64,000 bases of DNA from CAWJMD01 sp963700925 (GTDB lineage Bacteria; Actinomycetota; Actinomycetes; Actinomycetales; CAWJMD01): NCBI GenBank assembly GCA_963700925.1, contig OY969553.1, positions 744,001 to 808,000 on the forward strand, given 5' to 3'. The translations under genes were made by a program, and so were the position numbers. The notes below the pieces were generated by a model that saw only the letters and a program-made list of their open reading frames with translations, had not been told where the DNA came from and made no database searches. Of the stretch, positions 1 through 8,685 are shown piece by piece (the first letter of the stretch is position 1; each line of letters begins with the position of its first letter).

Positions 1-142
1 GCACGTAGTGCGCGAAGCGCTCGTGGTCGCCGGGCTCGACCAGCTCCTCGACCTTCTCCCGCTCCAGCAGGGCGGTCGTCTGTCGCTGAGGCTCGGGCTC
101 CGACAGCGGTTCTGGGGACGGGGACGGCAGCGGCTCGCTCAT
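1..142 (-). CDS. DUF3039 domain protein, N-terminal part (cut by window edge)
   Basis: The first 47 codons of a leftward gene are visible, starting at ATG 142. The N-terminus is Pro/Glu/Ser-rich, followed by LEREKVEELVEPGDHERFAH, which matches the conserved start of the actinobacterial DUF3039 family. Members are short proteins with a Cys-rich zinc-binding C-terminus; that part lies outside the window, so the metal site cannot be checked. The gene follows yqgE on the same strand with a gap of about 50 bases. Function is unknown. Family assignment rests on a short stretch. Confidence 0.6.
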   Translation of the reverse strand, partial: MSEPLPSPSPEPLSEPEPQRQTTALLEREKVEELVEPGDHERFAHYV

Positions 143-192
143 GCCGCAACTCTACGTGCGTCCGGTGGGGCGCAGCAGGTCGGCCGAAACGG

Positions 193-750
193 TCAGTTCA
201 GGATCGGGTCGTCGGGATACGTCGCCACCAGCGCGAGATCGCCCCCCTGCCGCCGCAGAACGAGGGGCCACAGCCCTTCGGGGTCGTCCGTGAAGGCGTC
301 GCGTGGCGCCGAGTCGACGACGAACCACGAGCCGTCGACGATCTCGCTCTCGAGCTGCCCCGTGCTCCAGCCCGCGTACCCGGCGAAGATGCGGAGCCCG
401 CCCAGGCTGTCGACCAGGTCGCGGGGCTCGGCGTCGAGGTCGACGACGCCGAGCGAGCCGATGATCCGGCGGATTCCCGGCGGGTCCCCGTCGTCACCGG
501 GCACCGAAGCCAGCCCGAGCGCCGAGTCCTGGCTGACCGGTCCGCCGGTGTACAGCCGTCCCGGCACCGTCGCGTAGGGCTGCCACCCGGGCAGCACGGC
601 CTCGACGTCGACTCCGGACGGACGGTTGACGACCACGCCGAGGGCCCCGTCCTCGGAGTGGTCGAGCAGCAGGATGACGGTCCGGCGGAACGTCGGGTGC
701 TCCAGCGCAGGCGTGGCCACCAGCAGCTTGCCGGTCAGCCAGGTCGTCAT
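193..750 (-). CDS. YqgE/AlgH family protein (UPF0301)
   Basis: A 185-residue protein of the YqgE/AlgH (DUF179) family. It starts MTTWLTGKLLVATPAL and shows the family landmarks of an early PTFRRTVILLLDHSEDGALG stretch and the VVNRPSG turn, with a GGPVS motif near residue 75. Length is typical. AlgH was named as a regulator of alginate genes in Pseudomonas, but no biochemical role is established. A GTG two codons upstream (756) is possible, but ATG 750 fits the family start. The gene lies 20 bases downstream of the iron-transporter ATPase and may be read with it. Confidence 0.85.
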   Translation of the reverse strand: MTTWLTGKLLVATPALEHPTFRRTVILLLDHSEDGALGVVVNRPSGVDVEAVLPGWQPYATVPGRLYTGGPVSQDSALGLASVPGDDGDPPGIRRIIGSLGVVDLDAEPRDLVDSLGGLRIFAGYAGWSTGQLESEIVDGSWFVVDSAPRDAFTDDPEGLWPLVLRRQGGDLALVATYPDDPILN

Positions 751-770
751 GCGCACATCATGGCGCGATG

Positions 771-1898
771 TCAGTGTTCTTGGGGGTCCTGGGAGTTCCC
801 GGGCGTCCCGGCGTTCCCGGACCTCGCCGACGCGAAGAACCCGACAGGACCCTCAACGGACACCGACACGATCGTCCCGGTCGGCAGCGGCCCCTGCGTG
901 CGCGACACGAGGACCGTGGCCGAGTCGCCCTTCCCGACCCTGACCTCGACGGTTGCGTCGTGACCGTAGAAGTGCGTGCCCAGCACCGTGCCGCTGACTG
1001 CTGTGCGGGCACCGGTCGCTCCGCCTTGGGGGGCCGGGTCGCCGAGGTGCACCTGTTCCGGCCGCAGCACCGCGGTCCCCCGTCCGGTCTGCGCTGGGTC
1101 AGTGCCGCCGGAACCGTTGGTGGAGAGCGCAAGTCGACCCAGAACCGTCTCCACGACGCCATCCGCCGCCGTTCCCTCCAGTGCGACGACCTCGCCGACC
1201 AGGCTCGCCACGCGCGCAGAAGCCGGCCAGCGATAGACGCGTTCGGGGGTGCCGGCGTCGAGCATCGTTCCCTCGTACATGACTGCCACCAGGTCGGCCG
1301 TGCTGAGCGCCTCCTCCTGGTCGTGCGTGACCAGCACGGCGGTGGCTCCGGTGGCGTGCAGCGCCTCGCGAACGTCGTGCCGCACGCTCGCACGCAGGCC
1401 GGCGTCGAGCGCGGAGAAGGGCTCGTCCAGCAGGACAAGACGCGGCTCGGGGGCCAGCGCCCGCGCCAGTGCTACCCGCTGCTGCTGTCCCCCGGACAGC
1501 TCGTGCGGGTGGCGTCGCGCGAAGCCGGCCAGCCCGACCAGCTCGAGAAGCTCGTCCGCTCGGCGTGCCGACCGCGCTGCCCGCGGGAGCCCGAACGTGA
1601 CGTTGGCGGCCACGTCGAGGTGCGGGAAGAGGGCGCCCTCCTGGGGCACCACCGTGACGCGTCGGCGTTCCGGGGGCCAGTGGACGCTCGGTCCGGAGAG
1701 CAGGTCGTCGCCGACGCGAACCGTTCCGGCACTGACCCTTTCGAAGCCGGCGATCACCCGCAGCAGGGTCGTCTTGCCGCACCCGGACGGGCCGAGCACC
1801 GCGGCGATCAGCCCGCTGGGCAGGTCGAGGTCGACGCCGCGCAGCACCGTCGTGCTCCCGTACGACTGGTGCACCCCTTCCACCAGAAGCCTGCTCAT
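771..1898 (-). CDS. fbpC: ferric iron ABC transporter, ATP-binding protein (FbpC type)
   Basis: A 375-residue ABC ATPase that would power Fe(III) import through the FbpB-type permease. Visible motifs are Walker A GPSGCGKTTL near residue 36, the signature LSGGQQQRVALARAL near 134, Walker B LVLLDEPFSALD near 155 and the H-loop VLVTHDQEEAL near 190. The last 140 residues form a TOBE-like regulatory domain, as in FbpC and PotA. It is the third gene of an fbpA-fbpB-fbpC unit. The 58-base gap to fbpB holds a purine-rich GAGCGGAGCGAGCG element. Putrescine or sulfate import is excluded mainly by the neighbouring binding protein and the IdeR box. Confidence 0.88.
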   Translation of the reverse strand: MSRLLVEGVHQSYGSTTVLRGVDLDLPSGLIAAVLGPSGCGKTTLLRVIAGFERVSAGTVRVGDDLLSGPSVHWPPERRRVTVVPQEGALFPHLDVAANVTFGLPRAARSARRADELLELVGLAGFARRHPHELSGGQQQRVALARALAPEPRLVLLDEPFSALDAGLRASVRHDVREALHATGATAVLVTHDQEEALSTADLVAVMYEGTMLDAGTPERVYRWPASARVASLVGEVVALEGTAADGVVETVLGRLALSTNGSGGTDPAQTGRGTAVLRPEQVHLGDPAPQGGATGARTAVSGTVLGTHFYGHDATVEVRVGKGDSATVLVSRTQGPLPTGTIVSVSVEGPVGFFASARSGNAGTPGNSQDPQEH

Positions 1899-1956
1899 GG
1901 CTCGTACCTCGCCATTTCGCCCGCGCCCTGCTTTCTCATTCGCTCGCTCCGCTCCC

Positions 1957-3453
1957 TCATGGCGCCACGAGCTCCTGCGGTGCGCTGTCGCGCGGTCGCC
2001 GTGTCCGTCCGGTGATGACGGTGAGAAGGACCGTGGGGACGGCAGCGAGCAGCACGAGCGCAGCCGCGTACGGCGCGGCGGCGGCGTAGGAGCCCGAGCC
2101 GGTCTGGGTCCACAGACTGGTGGCGAGCGTGTCCATGCCGGTGGGCCGCAGCAGCAGGGTCGCGGGCAGCTCCTTCATCGCAGTCAGCATGACGAGTACG
2201 GCGCCGGCCGCGACACCGGGGAGCGCGAGGGGCAGCGTCACGCGGCGCAGGGTGCTGGCCGGGCTCTGTCCGAGCGACCGGGCGACCTCCTCCAGTCGTG
2301 GCGGGCTGAGCGCGACGGACGACCGCACCGCCCCGACGGCCGCAGGCAGGAACAGCACCACGTACGCCACGACCAGCAGCGGCACCTCCTGGTAGATCCC
2401 CGGCACGACCCTGATGCCGAAGAAGACCAGGGAGAGCGCGACGACGATGCCCGGCAGCGCATGCCCGGCGAAGGAGGCATGCTCGATGACCTTGCTGGTG
2501 CGGCTGCGGTAGCGCGCGGCCAGAACGCCTACCGGCACAGCCAGAACCGTCGTGACGGCGGCACCGAGGGCGGCGACGCCGACGGTGGCGACAGCCGACG
2601 AGCCGAGCCGCGCCAGGTCGAGCCCCGCGTCCTGACCTCGCCAGAGCCAGTAGCTGAGGCTGACGAGCGGGAACCCCAGGCTGACCCACAGCACGACACC
2701 GACGGCGCCGGTCGCGAGGGGCCGGGCGCGACCGAGCCGCAGCAGCGCGGGCGGACGTGACGCGCCTGCCCCGACCCTGACCTGCTCGGCGCGACCTCGG
2801 GCACGCGACTCGGCCAGCGTGATGCCCACGGTGACGGCCACGAGCAGCAAGCCCAGGACGGCGGCCGGTGTGCGGTCGAAGCTGGCCCGGTACGAGGTGT
2901 GGATCACCCGCGTGAACGCGTCGTACCGCAGGAGCGAGACGGCGCCGAAGTCGCTGAGGGAGTAGAGCGCTACGAGCAGTGCGCCTGCGGCCGCGGCCGG
3001 CCGCACCTGCCGCGCCGTCACCGAGATCACCGTCGCGAGGGGGCCGCGTCCCAGTGAGCGCGCCACCTCCTCCTGCGCGGGGTCTCCGGCGCGAAGGGCC
3101 GCCACCACCGGCAGGTACACGTACGGGTAGGTGCACGCAGTCAGGACCAGCACGGCGCCACCGAATCCCGCGACCTGGTGCCACGCCGAGATCCACGAGT
3201 AGGCGGCCACGTAGCTCGGTATCGCGAGCGGCATGGCGGCCAGCACGCCGATCACGCGGCGGCCCGGCAGGTCGGTCCTGGTGACCAGCACGGCCATGCC
3301 GATACCCACCACCAGGCAGCACGCGGTGACAGCGGCGGCGAGCCCGAGGCTGCGCGCGACGAGGAAGACCGTTCGGTCGCGCAGCAGCAGGTCGGCGACC
3401 TGACCGGCGCCCGCCTCGCTGGTGCGCACCAGCAGGTAGCCGATCGGCAGCAC
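1957..3453 (-). CDS. fbpB: ferric iron ABC transporter permease (FbpB type)
   Basis: An inner-membrane permease of the iron(III) transporter with two fused BPD_transp_1 units and about 12 hydrophobic segments. EAA-like loops are visible in each half (EEVARSLGRGPLATVISVT and LEEVARSLGQSP), so one polypeptide supplies both coupling helices. The first ATG/GTG/TTG start is GTG 3453, but the frame stays open upstream with a basic stretch and the beginning of the first membrane helix (RRGARPPLALALAAGG). The real start may be CTG 3540, which overlaps the fbpA stop and follows an AGGTGGGG ribosome site. It lies between the binding protein and the ATPase genes. Confidence 0.88.
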   Translation of the reverse strand: MLPIGYLLVRTSEAGAGQVADLLLRDRTVFLVARSLGLAAAVTACCLVVGIGMAVLVTRTDLPGRRVIGVLAAMPLAIPSYVAAYSWISAWHQVAGFGGAVLVLTACTYPYVYLPVVAALRAGDPAQEEVARSLGRGPLATVISVTARQVRPAAAAGALLVALYSLSDFGAVSLLRYDAFTRVIHTSYRASFDRTPAAVLGLLLVAVTVGITLAESRARGRAEQVRVGAGASRPPALLRLGRARPLATGAVGVVLWVSLGFPLVSLSYWLWRGQDAGLDLARLGSSAVATVGVAALGAAVTTVLAVPVGVLAARYRSRTSKVIEHASFAGHALPGIVVALSLVFFGIRVVPGIYQEVPLLVVAYVVLFLPAAVGAVRSSVALSPPRLEEVARSLGQSPASTLRRVTLPLALPGVAAGAVLVMLTAMKELPATLLLRPTGMDTLATSLWTQTGSGSYAAAAPYAAALVLLAAVPTVLLTVITGRTRRPRDSAPQELVAP

Positions 3454-3536
3454 GGCGAGGGCCGCCGCACCACCCGCCGCGAGGGCGAGGGCGAGCGGCG
3501 GCCGGGCACCTCGGCGTGCGACGAGTGGGCCTGCGG

Positions 3537-4601
3537 TCAGGTCAGCCCCACCTCGTCGAGCAGGGTCAGCGTGCCCTCGAGGTCGTCGAGGTCGTTCAGG
3601 TCGATGGACGAGCCCTGCAGGTCGGCCAGCGGCACGAGGTCGTGCTTGGTGGTCGTGATGCCCGCGACGACCGGGTACTCGGCGGTCTCGTCGGCGAAGT
3701 ACTGCTGCGCCGTGTCGGAGAGCAGGAACTCCACAGCCTTGTCGGCGGCCTCCTGCTGGTCGGTGCTCTGGAGCACCCCGACACCGGCGACGTTGATCAG
3801 CGCGCCCGGGTCGTCAGCGTCGAGGTAGTGGAGCCGGGCGTTGACCTCGTCCACGCCGACCTCGGCGACCTTCTCGAACCAGTAGTAGTGGTTGATCAGG
3901 CCGAGGGCGACCTCACCGCCGTCGACGGCGTCCAGCACCAGCAGGTTGTTGTCGAAGGCCACCGGCTCCTGCTCCGAGAACCGCGTCAGCCACTCGCGCG
4001 CGCCGTCCTCGCCACGGTCGACGCGCAGCGCGGTGACGAACGCCTGGAACGACGCGTTCGTCGGCGCGAAGCCGATCTTGCCCCTGTACTGGGGCTCCAG
4101 CACCGCGTCGATGGACGTGATCTGCTGCACGTCCGGCACCTGGGTCGGGTCGTAGGCCAGCACCCGGGCACGGGCCGACGTGCCGACCCACTTGCCCCCG
4201 GCGTCGACGAAGCGCTCGTCGACGGCCCCGGTGACGGACGGGTCGACGTCGGTCAGCAGGTCGGCGCGGCCGAGCGCACCCAGGGCGCCGGCGTCCTGGC
4301 TGAAGAAGACGTCGGCCTCCGTCGCGTCCCCCTCCTCGAGCAGCTGCGCCGCCAGCTCGGCCGAGGTTCCGTAGCGCACCTCGACTGGCGTGCCGACGGT
4401 CTCCTCGAGCTGGTCGAGGAGACCACCGACCAGGTTCTCGTTGCGACCCGAGTAGATGACGAGCGCGTCGTCCGACCCGCCCTCCCCTCCTGCGTCGTCG
4501 CCTCCGCACGCTGTCAGTCCCGCTGCCAGCAGCACGGCCGGGACGGCGGCGCACGCGGCACGGCTCAACCGGGCGAACGGACGGGAGGGCGTGGTGGTCA
4601 C
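3537..4601 (-). CDS. fbpA: ferric iron ABC transporter, substrate-binding lipoprotein (FbpA type)
   Basis: A 354-residue periplasmic-type binding protein. A lipoprotein signal ends at LAAGLTACGG, whose Cys would be lipidated. The mature part begins LVIYSGRNENLVGGLLDQL, typical of the Fe(III)-binding (SBP_bac_6/FbpA) group. The Tyr-Tyr pair near the C-terminal half (INHYYWFEKVAEV) matches the iron-ligating tyrosines of FbpA. The GTG at 4601 is chosen because AGGAG lies 8 bases upstream; the frame is open to 4634. It is first in a three-gene transport unit preceded by an IdeR box at 4649-4667, which implies iron repression. Confidence 0.9.
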   Translation of the reverse strand: MTTTPSRPFARLSRAACAAVPAVLLAAGLTACGGDDAGGEGGSDDALVIYSGRNENLVGGLLDQLEETVGTPVEVRYGTSAELAAQLLEEGDATEADVFFSQDAGALGALGRADLLTDVDPSVTGAVDERFVDAGGKWVGTSARARVLAYDPTQVPDVQQITSIDAVLEPQYRGKIGFAPTNASFQAFVTALRVDRGEDGAREWLTRFSEQEPVAFDNNLLVLDAVDGGEVALGLINHYYWFEKVAEVGVDEVNARLHYLDADDPGALINVAGVGVLQSTDQQEAADKAVEFLLSDTAQQYFADETAEYPVVAGITTTKHDLVPLADLQGSSIDLNDLDDLEGTLTLLDEVGLT

Positions 4602-4648
4602 GGCTGGATCTCCTGGGGACTGGGCCGCGGGCAAGAGGGCCCTGGACG

Positions 4649-4667
4649 TTAGGTAAGCCTAAGTTAC
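4649..4667 (-). promoter_or_regulatory. DtxR/IdeR-type iron box upstream of fbpA
   Basis: The 19 bases TTAGGTAAGCCTAAGTTAC match the IdeR consensus TTAGGTTAGCCTAACCTAA at 15 positions, and the core TTAGGNNNNCCTAA is palindromic. It lies about 50 bases upstream of the fbpA start. It also covers the stop codon of the VanZ-like gene. Iron-dependent repression of the fbp unit is the inference. Confidence 0.75.
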
Positions 4668-5025
4668 ATCAGATCGGACGGGCTGCGGTCACCGTCGCCG
4701 CCGGCTCGCGATCGGCCGACGGCGAGTGCAGCCAGCGTCAGCCCGACGAGGTCGGCGAGGACGTCGGTGACGTCACCGCGGCGTCCTGGCACCACGGTGT
4801 GCTGGAGCAGCTCGCTGACCACTGCGTGAGCGGCCAGTGCCGCGAGCACCGGTCGGGCCGGGAGACCCGCGCGCAGGGACGGGTACGCCACGGCCGCGAA
4901 CACGAGGGCGTGCACGACGAGGTCGAGACCTGCAATTCCGCCTGGCACGTCGGGCCGGGGCCAGTAGAGCACCACCAGCTGCACCACGAGGGCCGCAGCG
5001 GCGACACCCAGCCACCGGCGCGACG

Positions 5026-5029
<4 letters not shown>
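4664..5029 (-). CDS. VanZ-like membrane protein
   Basis: A 121-residue protein with about four hydrophobic segments. It has the VanZ-family pattern of two segments, then LDLVVHALVFAAVAYPSLR, a helix with SELLQHTVVPGRRGDVTDVL, and a last helix. The conserved E-x(3)-Q and GRxxDVxDxxAN-like stretch is present as SELLQH and GRRGDVTDVLADLVG. VanZ relatives are of uncertain function; one confers low-level teicoplanin resistance. It starts at GTG 5029, overlapping the malic enzyme stop by four bases (GTGA), so the two are co-translated. Its stop falls inside the fbpA iron box. Confidence 0.7.
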
Positions 5030-6438
<1,409 letters not shown>

Positions 6439-6522
6439 GAGCCCATTGTGGCGGGTTACCCCGCGGTACCCGGGCATCGGTGCGTCGTGGTCGTCAGTAG
6501 ACGTCAGTGGGACGTCGGTGGG

Positions 6523-6807
6523 TCAGACCGGACGCTGCCCGTCGGCCGCCTGGTAGCCCTCGGCAGCATGCGTGAGGCGAGCGGCCGTCACCTGGGCGTG
6601 CGCCGACGCGACGAGGGCAGCCGTGGCGAGCGCGTCGACGGCTGCTTGCACCGTGCCTCGTACTTCCGTCGGGCACCACCGGTCGAGGGCGTCTGCCGCA
6701 CTGACGATCTCACCGCGCGCCCTCGCCGCGGCCTCCCCCGCCTCACCGGCGCGTCCCGCTGCTGTGTGCACGGCCGCCGGGTCCACCGCGTATCTCACGT
6801 CAGACAT
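6523..6807 (-). CDS. 94-residue WXG100-like helical protein
   Basis: I do not recognise a named family. The protein is Ala-rich and predicted all-helical, about the size of WXG100 proteins. Trp44-Cys-Pro sits in the middle, where ESX-type helical hairpins carry WxG, between two heptad-like helices. A Tyr85-x3-Asp89 lies near the C-terminus (GYQAADGQ), similar to the YxxxD/E type VII export signal. It is the last gene of a leftward unit with the hydrolase-like gene 42 bases upstream. ATG 6807 is chosen over 6846 because the extra residues look unrelated to the fold. The WXG100 link is inference from pattern alone. Confidence 0.5.
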   Translation of the reverse strand: MSDVRYAVDPAAVHTAAGRAGEAGEAAARARGEIVSAADALDRWCPTEVRGTVQAAVDALATAALVASAHAQVTAARLTHAAEGYQAADGQRPV

Positions 6808-6849
6808 CCAAGTGCACCCGTTGGACCCACCGGCGCGGCTGTCCACAGG

Positions 6850-7515
6850 CTAGAACGGCTGGTTCGCGAACCCCCGCTGGGACGACGCGACCAGGAACGC
6901 GCGCCAGGTGGTCGAGCTCGTGTGCGGATCGCCGCTGATGCCGAGCCGTGACATCGCGGTGTTGAAGGCCGACTGCGTCAGCGGACCCCACACGCCGTCG
7001 ATCACGAGACCGGAGCCCAGGTGGTTGTTGCACAGGCCCTGCACGAACTTCGTGTCCGCCTCCGACGCCTTCTGGCACAGCACCGGCAGGCCACCGAAGT
7101 CGGCGTGGATGTGGTCGGAGTGGTTCGGGTACCAGCCGTCCAGCACGTACCTGAAGTACCGGCGCGTGGTGGCCTCCACCGCCAGGTAGCGGCGTGCGAG
7201 CTGCTGTGACGCGACGTGGTGCTGCTGGATCGGTGACGAGACCGCACCGCCGCTCCACGCCAGGTAGTCGAGGTCCATGGCGGTGCCGGCCCCGTGCTGG
7301 CCGGTCTTGTTGACGTAGAAGCCGGCTGAGACGAGGTAGCTGAGGCTCCCGTAGGCCGACGACGCCGAGCGCAGCGCTCGCACCCACACGACGAGCGAGT
7401 CGTAGAAGGCGTTCGTGCAGTACCAGGTGCGCGGCGTGGTGTTGCCCCACGTGCTGCGCCAGTAGTAGACGGGGGTGCCGTCGATGGTGGAGAAGGCCTT
7501 TTCGGTCGGGGACAA
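6850..7515 (-). CDS. extensin-like/M15-type peptidoglycan hydrolase-like protein with peptidoglycan-binding domain
   Basis: A 221-residue protein. Residues 1-150 resemble the extensin-like C-terminal/M15 fold, with GQHGAGTAMDLDY near residue 72 and HSDHIHADFGG near 130, giving the H...D...H zinc-ligand pattern of this fold. Residues 155-221 form a PG_binding_1 domain (LVIDGVWGPLTQSAF). TTG 7515 is chosen because GAGGAG lies six bases upstream and the previous gene stops 10 bases before; upstream residues in the open frame are unrelated. No signal peptide or membrane segment follows that start, which is odd for a wall-active enzyme. Enzymatic activity is inferred from the motif only. Confidence 0.7.
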   Translation of the reverse strand: MSPTEKAFSTIDGTPVYYWRSTWGNTTPRTWYCTNAFYDSLVVWVRALRSASSAYGSLSYLVSAGFYVNKTGQHGAGTAMDLDYLAWSGGAVSSPIQQHHVASQQLARRYLAVEATTRRYFRYVLDGWYPNHSDHIHADFGGLPVLCQKASEADTKFVQGLCNNHLGSGLVIDGVWGPLTQSAFNTAMSRLGISGDPHTSSTTWRAFLVASSQRGFANQPF

Positions 7516-7525
7516 CGTGGGCTCC

Positions 7526-8527
7526 TCAGCTCGTGACGACGTCGAGTCGGTCGGACTGCAGCCACGCCGACTGGCGCCCGCCCGACGTGGTCGGCGCGAC
7601 CGCGCGTGCGACGGCCGGCGCGGCGACCGGTGGCGTCCGTCGAGCGAGCCGGCCGCCCACGTAGTCGGCAAGCACCGGCTGCGTGTCCACCACGTCGTTG
7701 CCGGCCAGGGTGAGCGCCATCTCGTCGGCGCCGGTCGCGGAAAGGTCGGCAACTGCCACCCCGGCTATGAGGCCACCGGCGAGCGCTTGCCACGTCCGTC
7801 CGTCCGTCGACGACTGCAGCGTGCTGCCCTGTGCGGTGACTACCGCTGCAGCCCAACCGTTTCCAGTGGCTGCGACCGCCTCGGGGTAGCCGGCCAGCTG
7901 GCCACCCACCTCGACGCGCGCCGCGCGCGTCGTGCCGGACGCACTGTCGGCGACCACGCTCAGCAGCTGCTGCGGGTGACCCTCCCGGGAGAGCGTGGCC
8001 CCCAGCGCCAGCACGGCTCCCTCGGCGGAGGTCGCCACCGCGGTCAGCCTCGAAGCGGCGGGCACACCGGTCGTCGGCACCTGTGACCAGGCGATGCCGT
8101 CGGGCGAGGTCCACAGCCGGGCGACGTCGGCCAACGCGTCGGAGCTCTCCGCGGTCGACCACCCGACTGCCGTGTTCGTGCGGCCCTGGGGGTCCGCAGC
8201 GACGGCAGCGACGGTGCCGCCCTCCAGACCCGTGGTCGCGCGTTCGGTGCCGTCGACGTCGACGAGAACCCACCCGTTGTCGCGAAGCACCAGGCACGAT
8301 CTCTCGGCTGCGTCCTGGCCGAAACCGGCTGCGGCATCACGCACGTCGTCGGCCGACGCGGTCATGCGCGGGGAAGTGCTCGATGTCGCGCCCGATGGGC
8401 CCGGCAACCACACGATCGCTGCCCCGGCTCCGAGTCCGGCCAGCGCGGTCCGTCGACTCATCGCGAGGGGGGGTCTTGTCGTAGGTGGTGGCGCCGAGTG
8501 GGTGTGTTGCGGCACAGGAGTCCTCAT
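7526..8527 (-). CDS. Tat-exported Asp-box (BNR/sialidase-like) repeat protein
   Basis: A 333-residue protein with a twin-arginine signal: SRRTALAGLGAGAAIVWLPG starts near residue 24 and is followed by an Ala/Thr-rich mature start. Two Asp-box motifs, SPDGIAWSQ and STDGRTWQAL, suggest a beta-propeller of the BNR/sialidase type, but no catalytic sialidase residues are evident. It is first of a leftward three-gene unit, with the hydrolase-like gene 10 bases downstream. ATG 8527 gives a long n-region; ATG 8461 would give a conventional Tat signal but lacks a ribosome site. Function unknown, probably extracellular binding. Confidence 0.7.
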   Translation of the reverse strand: MRTPVPQHTHSAPPPTTRPPLAMSRRTALAGLGAGAAIVWLPGPSGATSSTSPRMTASADDVRDAAAGFGQDAAERSCLVLRDNGWVLVDVDGTERATTGLEGGTVAAVAADPQGRTNTAVGWSTAESSDALADVARLWTSPDGIAWSQVPTTGVPAASRLTAVATSAEGAVLALGATLSREGHPQQLLSVVADSASGTTRAARVEVGGQLAGYPEAVAATGNGWAAAVVTAQGSTLQSSTDGRTWQALAGGLIAGVAVADLSATGADEMALTLAGNDVVDTQPVLADYVGGRLARRTPPVAAPAVARAVAPTTSGGRQSAWLQSDRLDVVTS

Positions 8528-8685
8528 CCCTGGATGGGTAGAAAAGGGTCATCTCGGGTGATCCAGACAATCGGAGCATGCCGGGCTCCGAACCACAAGG
8601 GGTTGGACCAGGGACCCACTGGCCCTTTGCCCGGCGAGCGGCGACGATACGTCTGATCCGCTGGCCGTCCGTCGAAGGAGACCCC

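Noticed and set aside
768..2015. Long rightward open frame opposite the iron ATPase gene
   Set aside because: The minus strand encodes a clear ABC ATPase with all motifs; the plus frame shows no motif and is Arg/Pro/Gly-rich noise.
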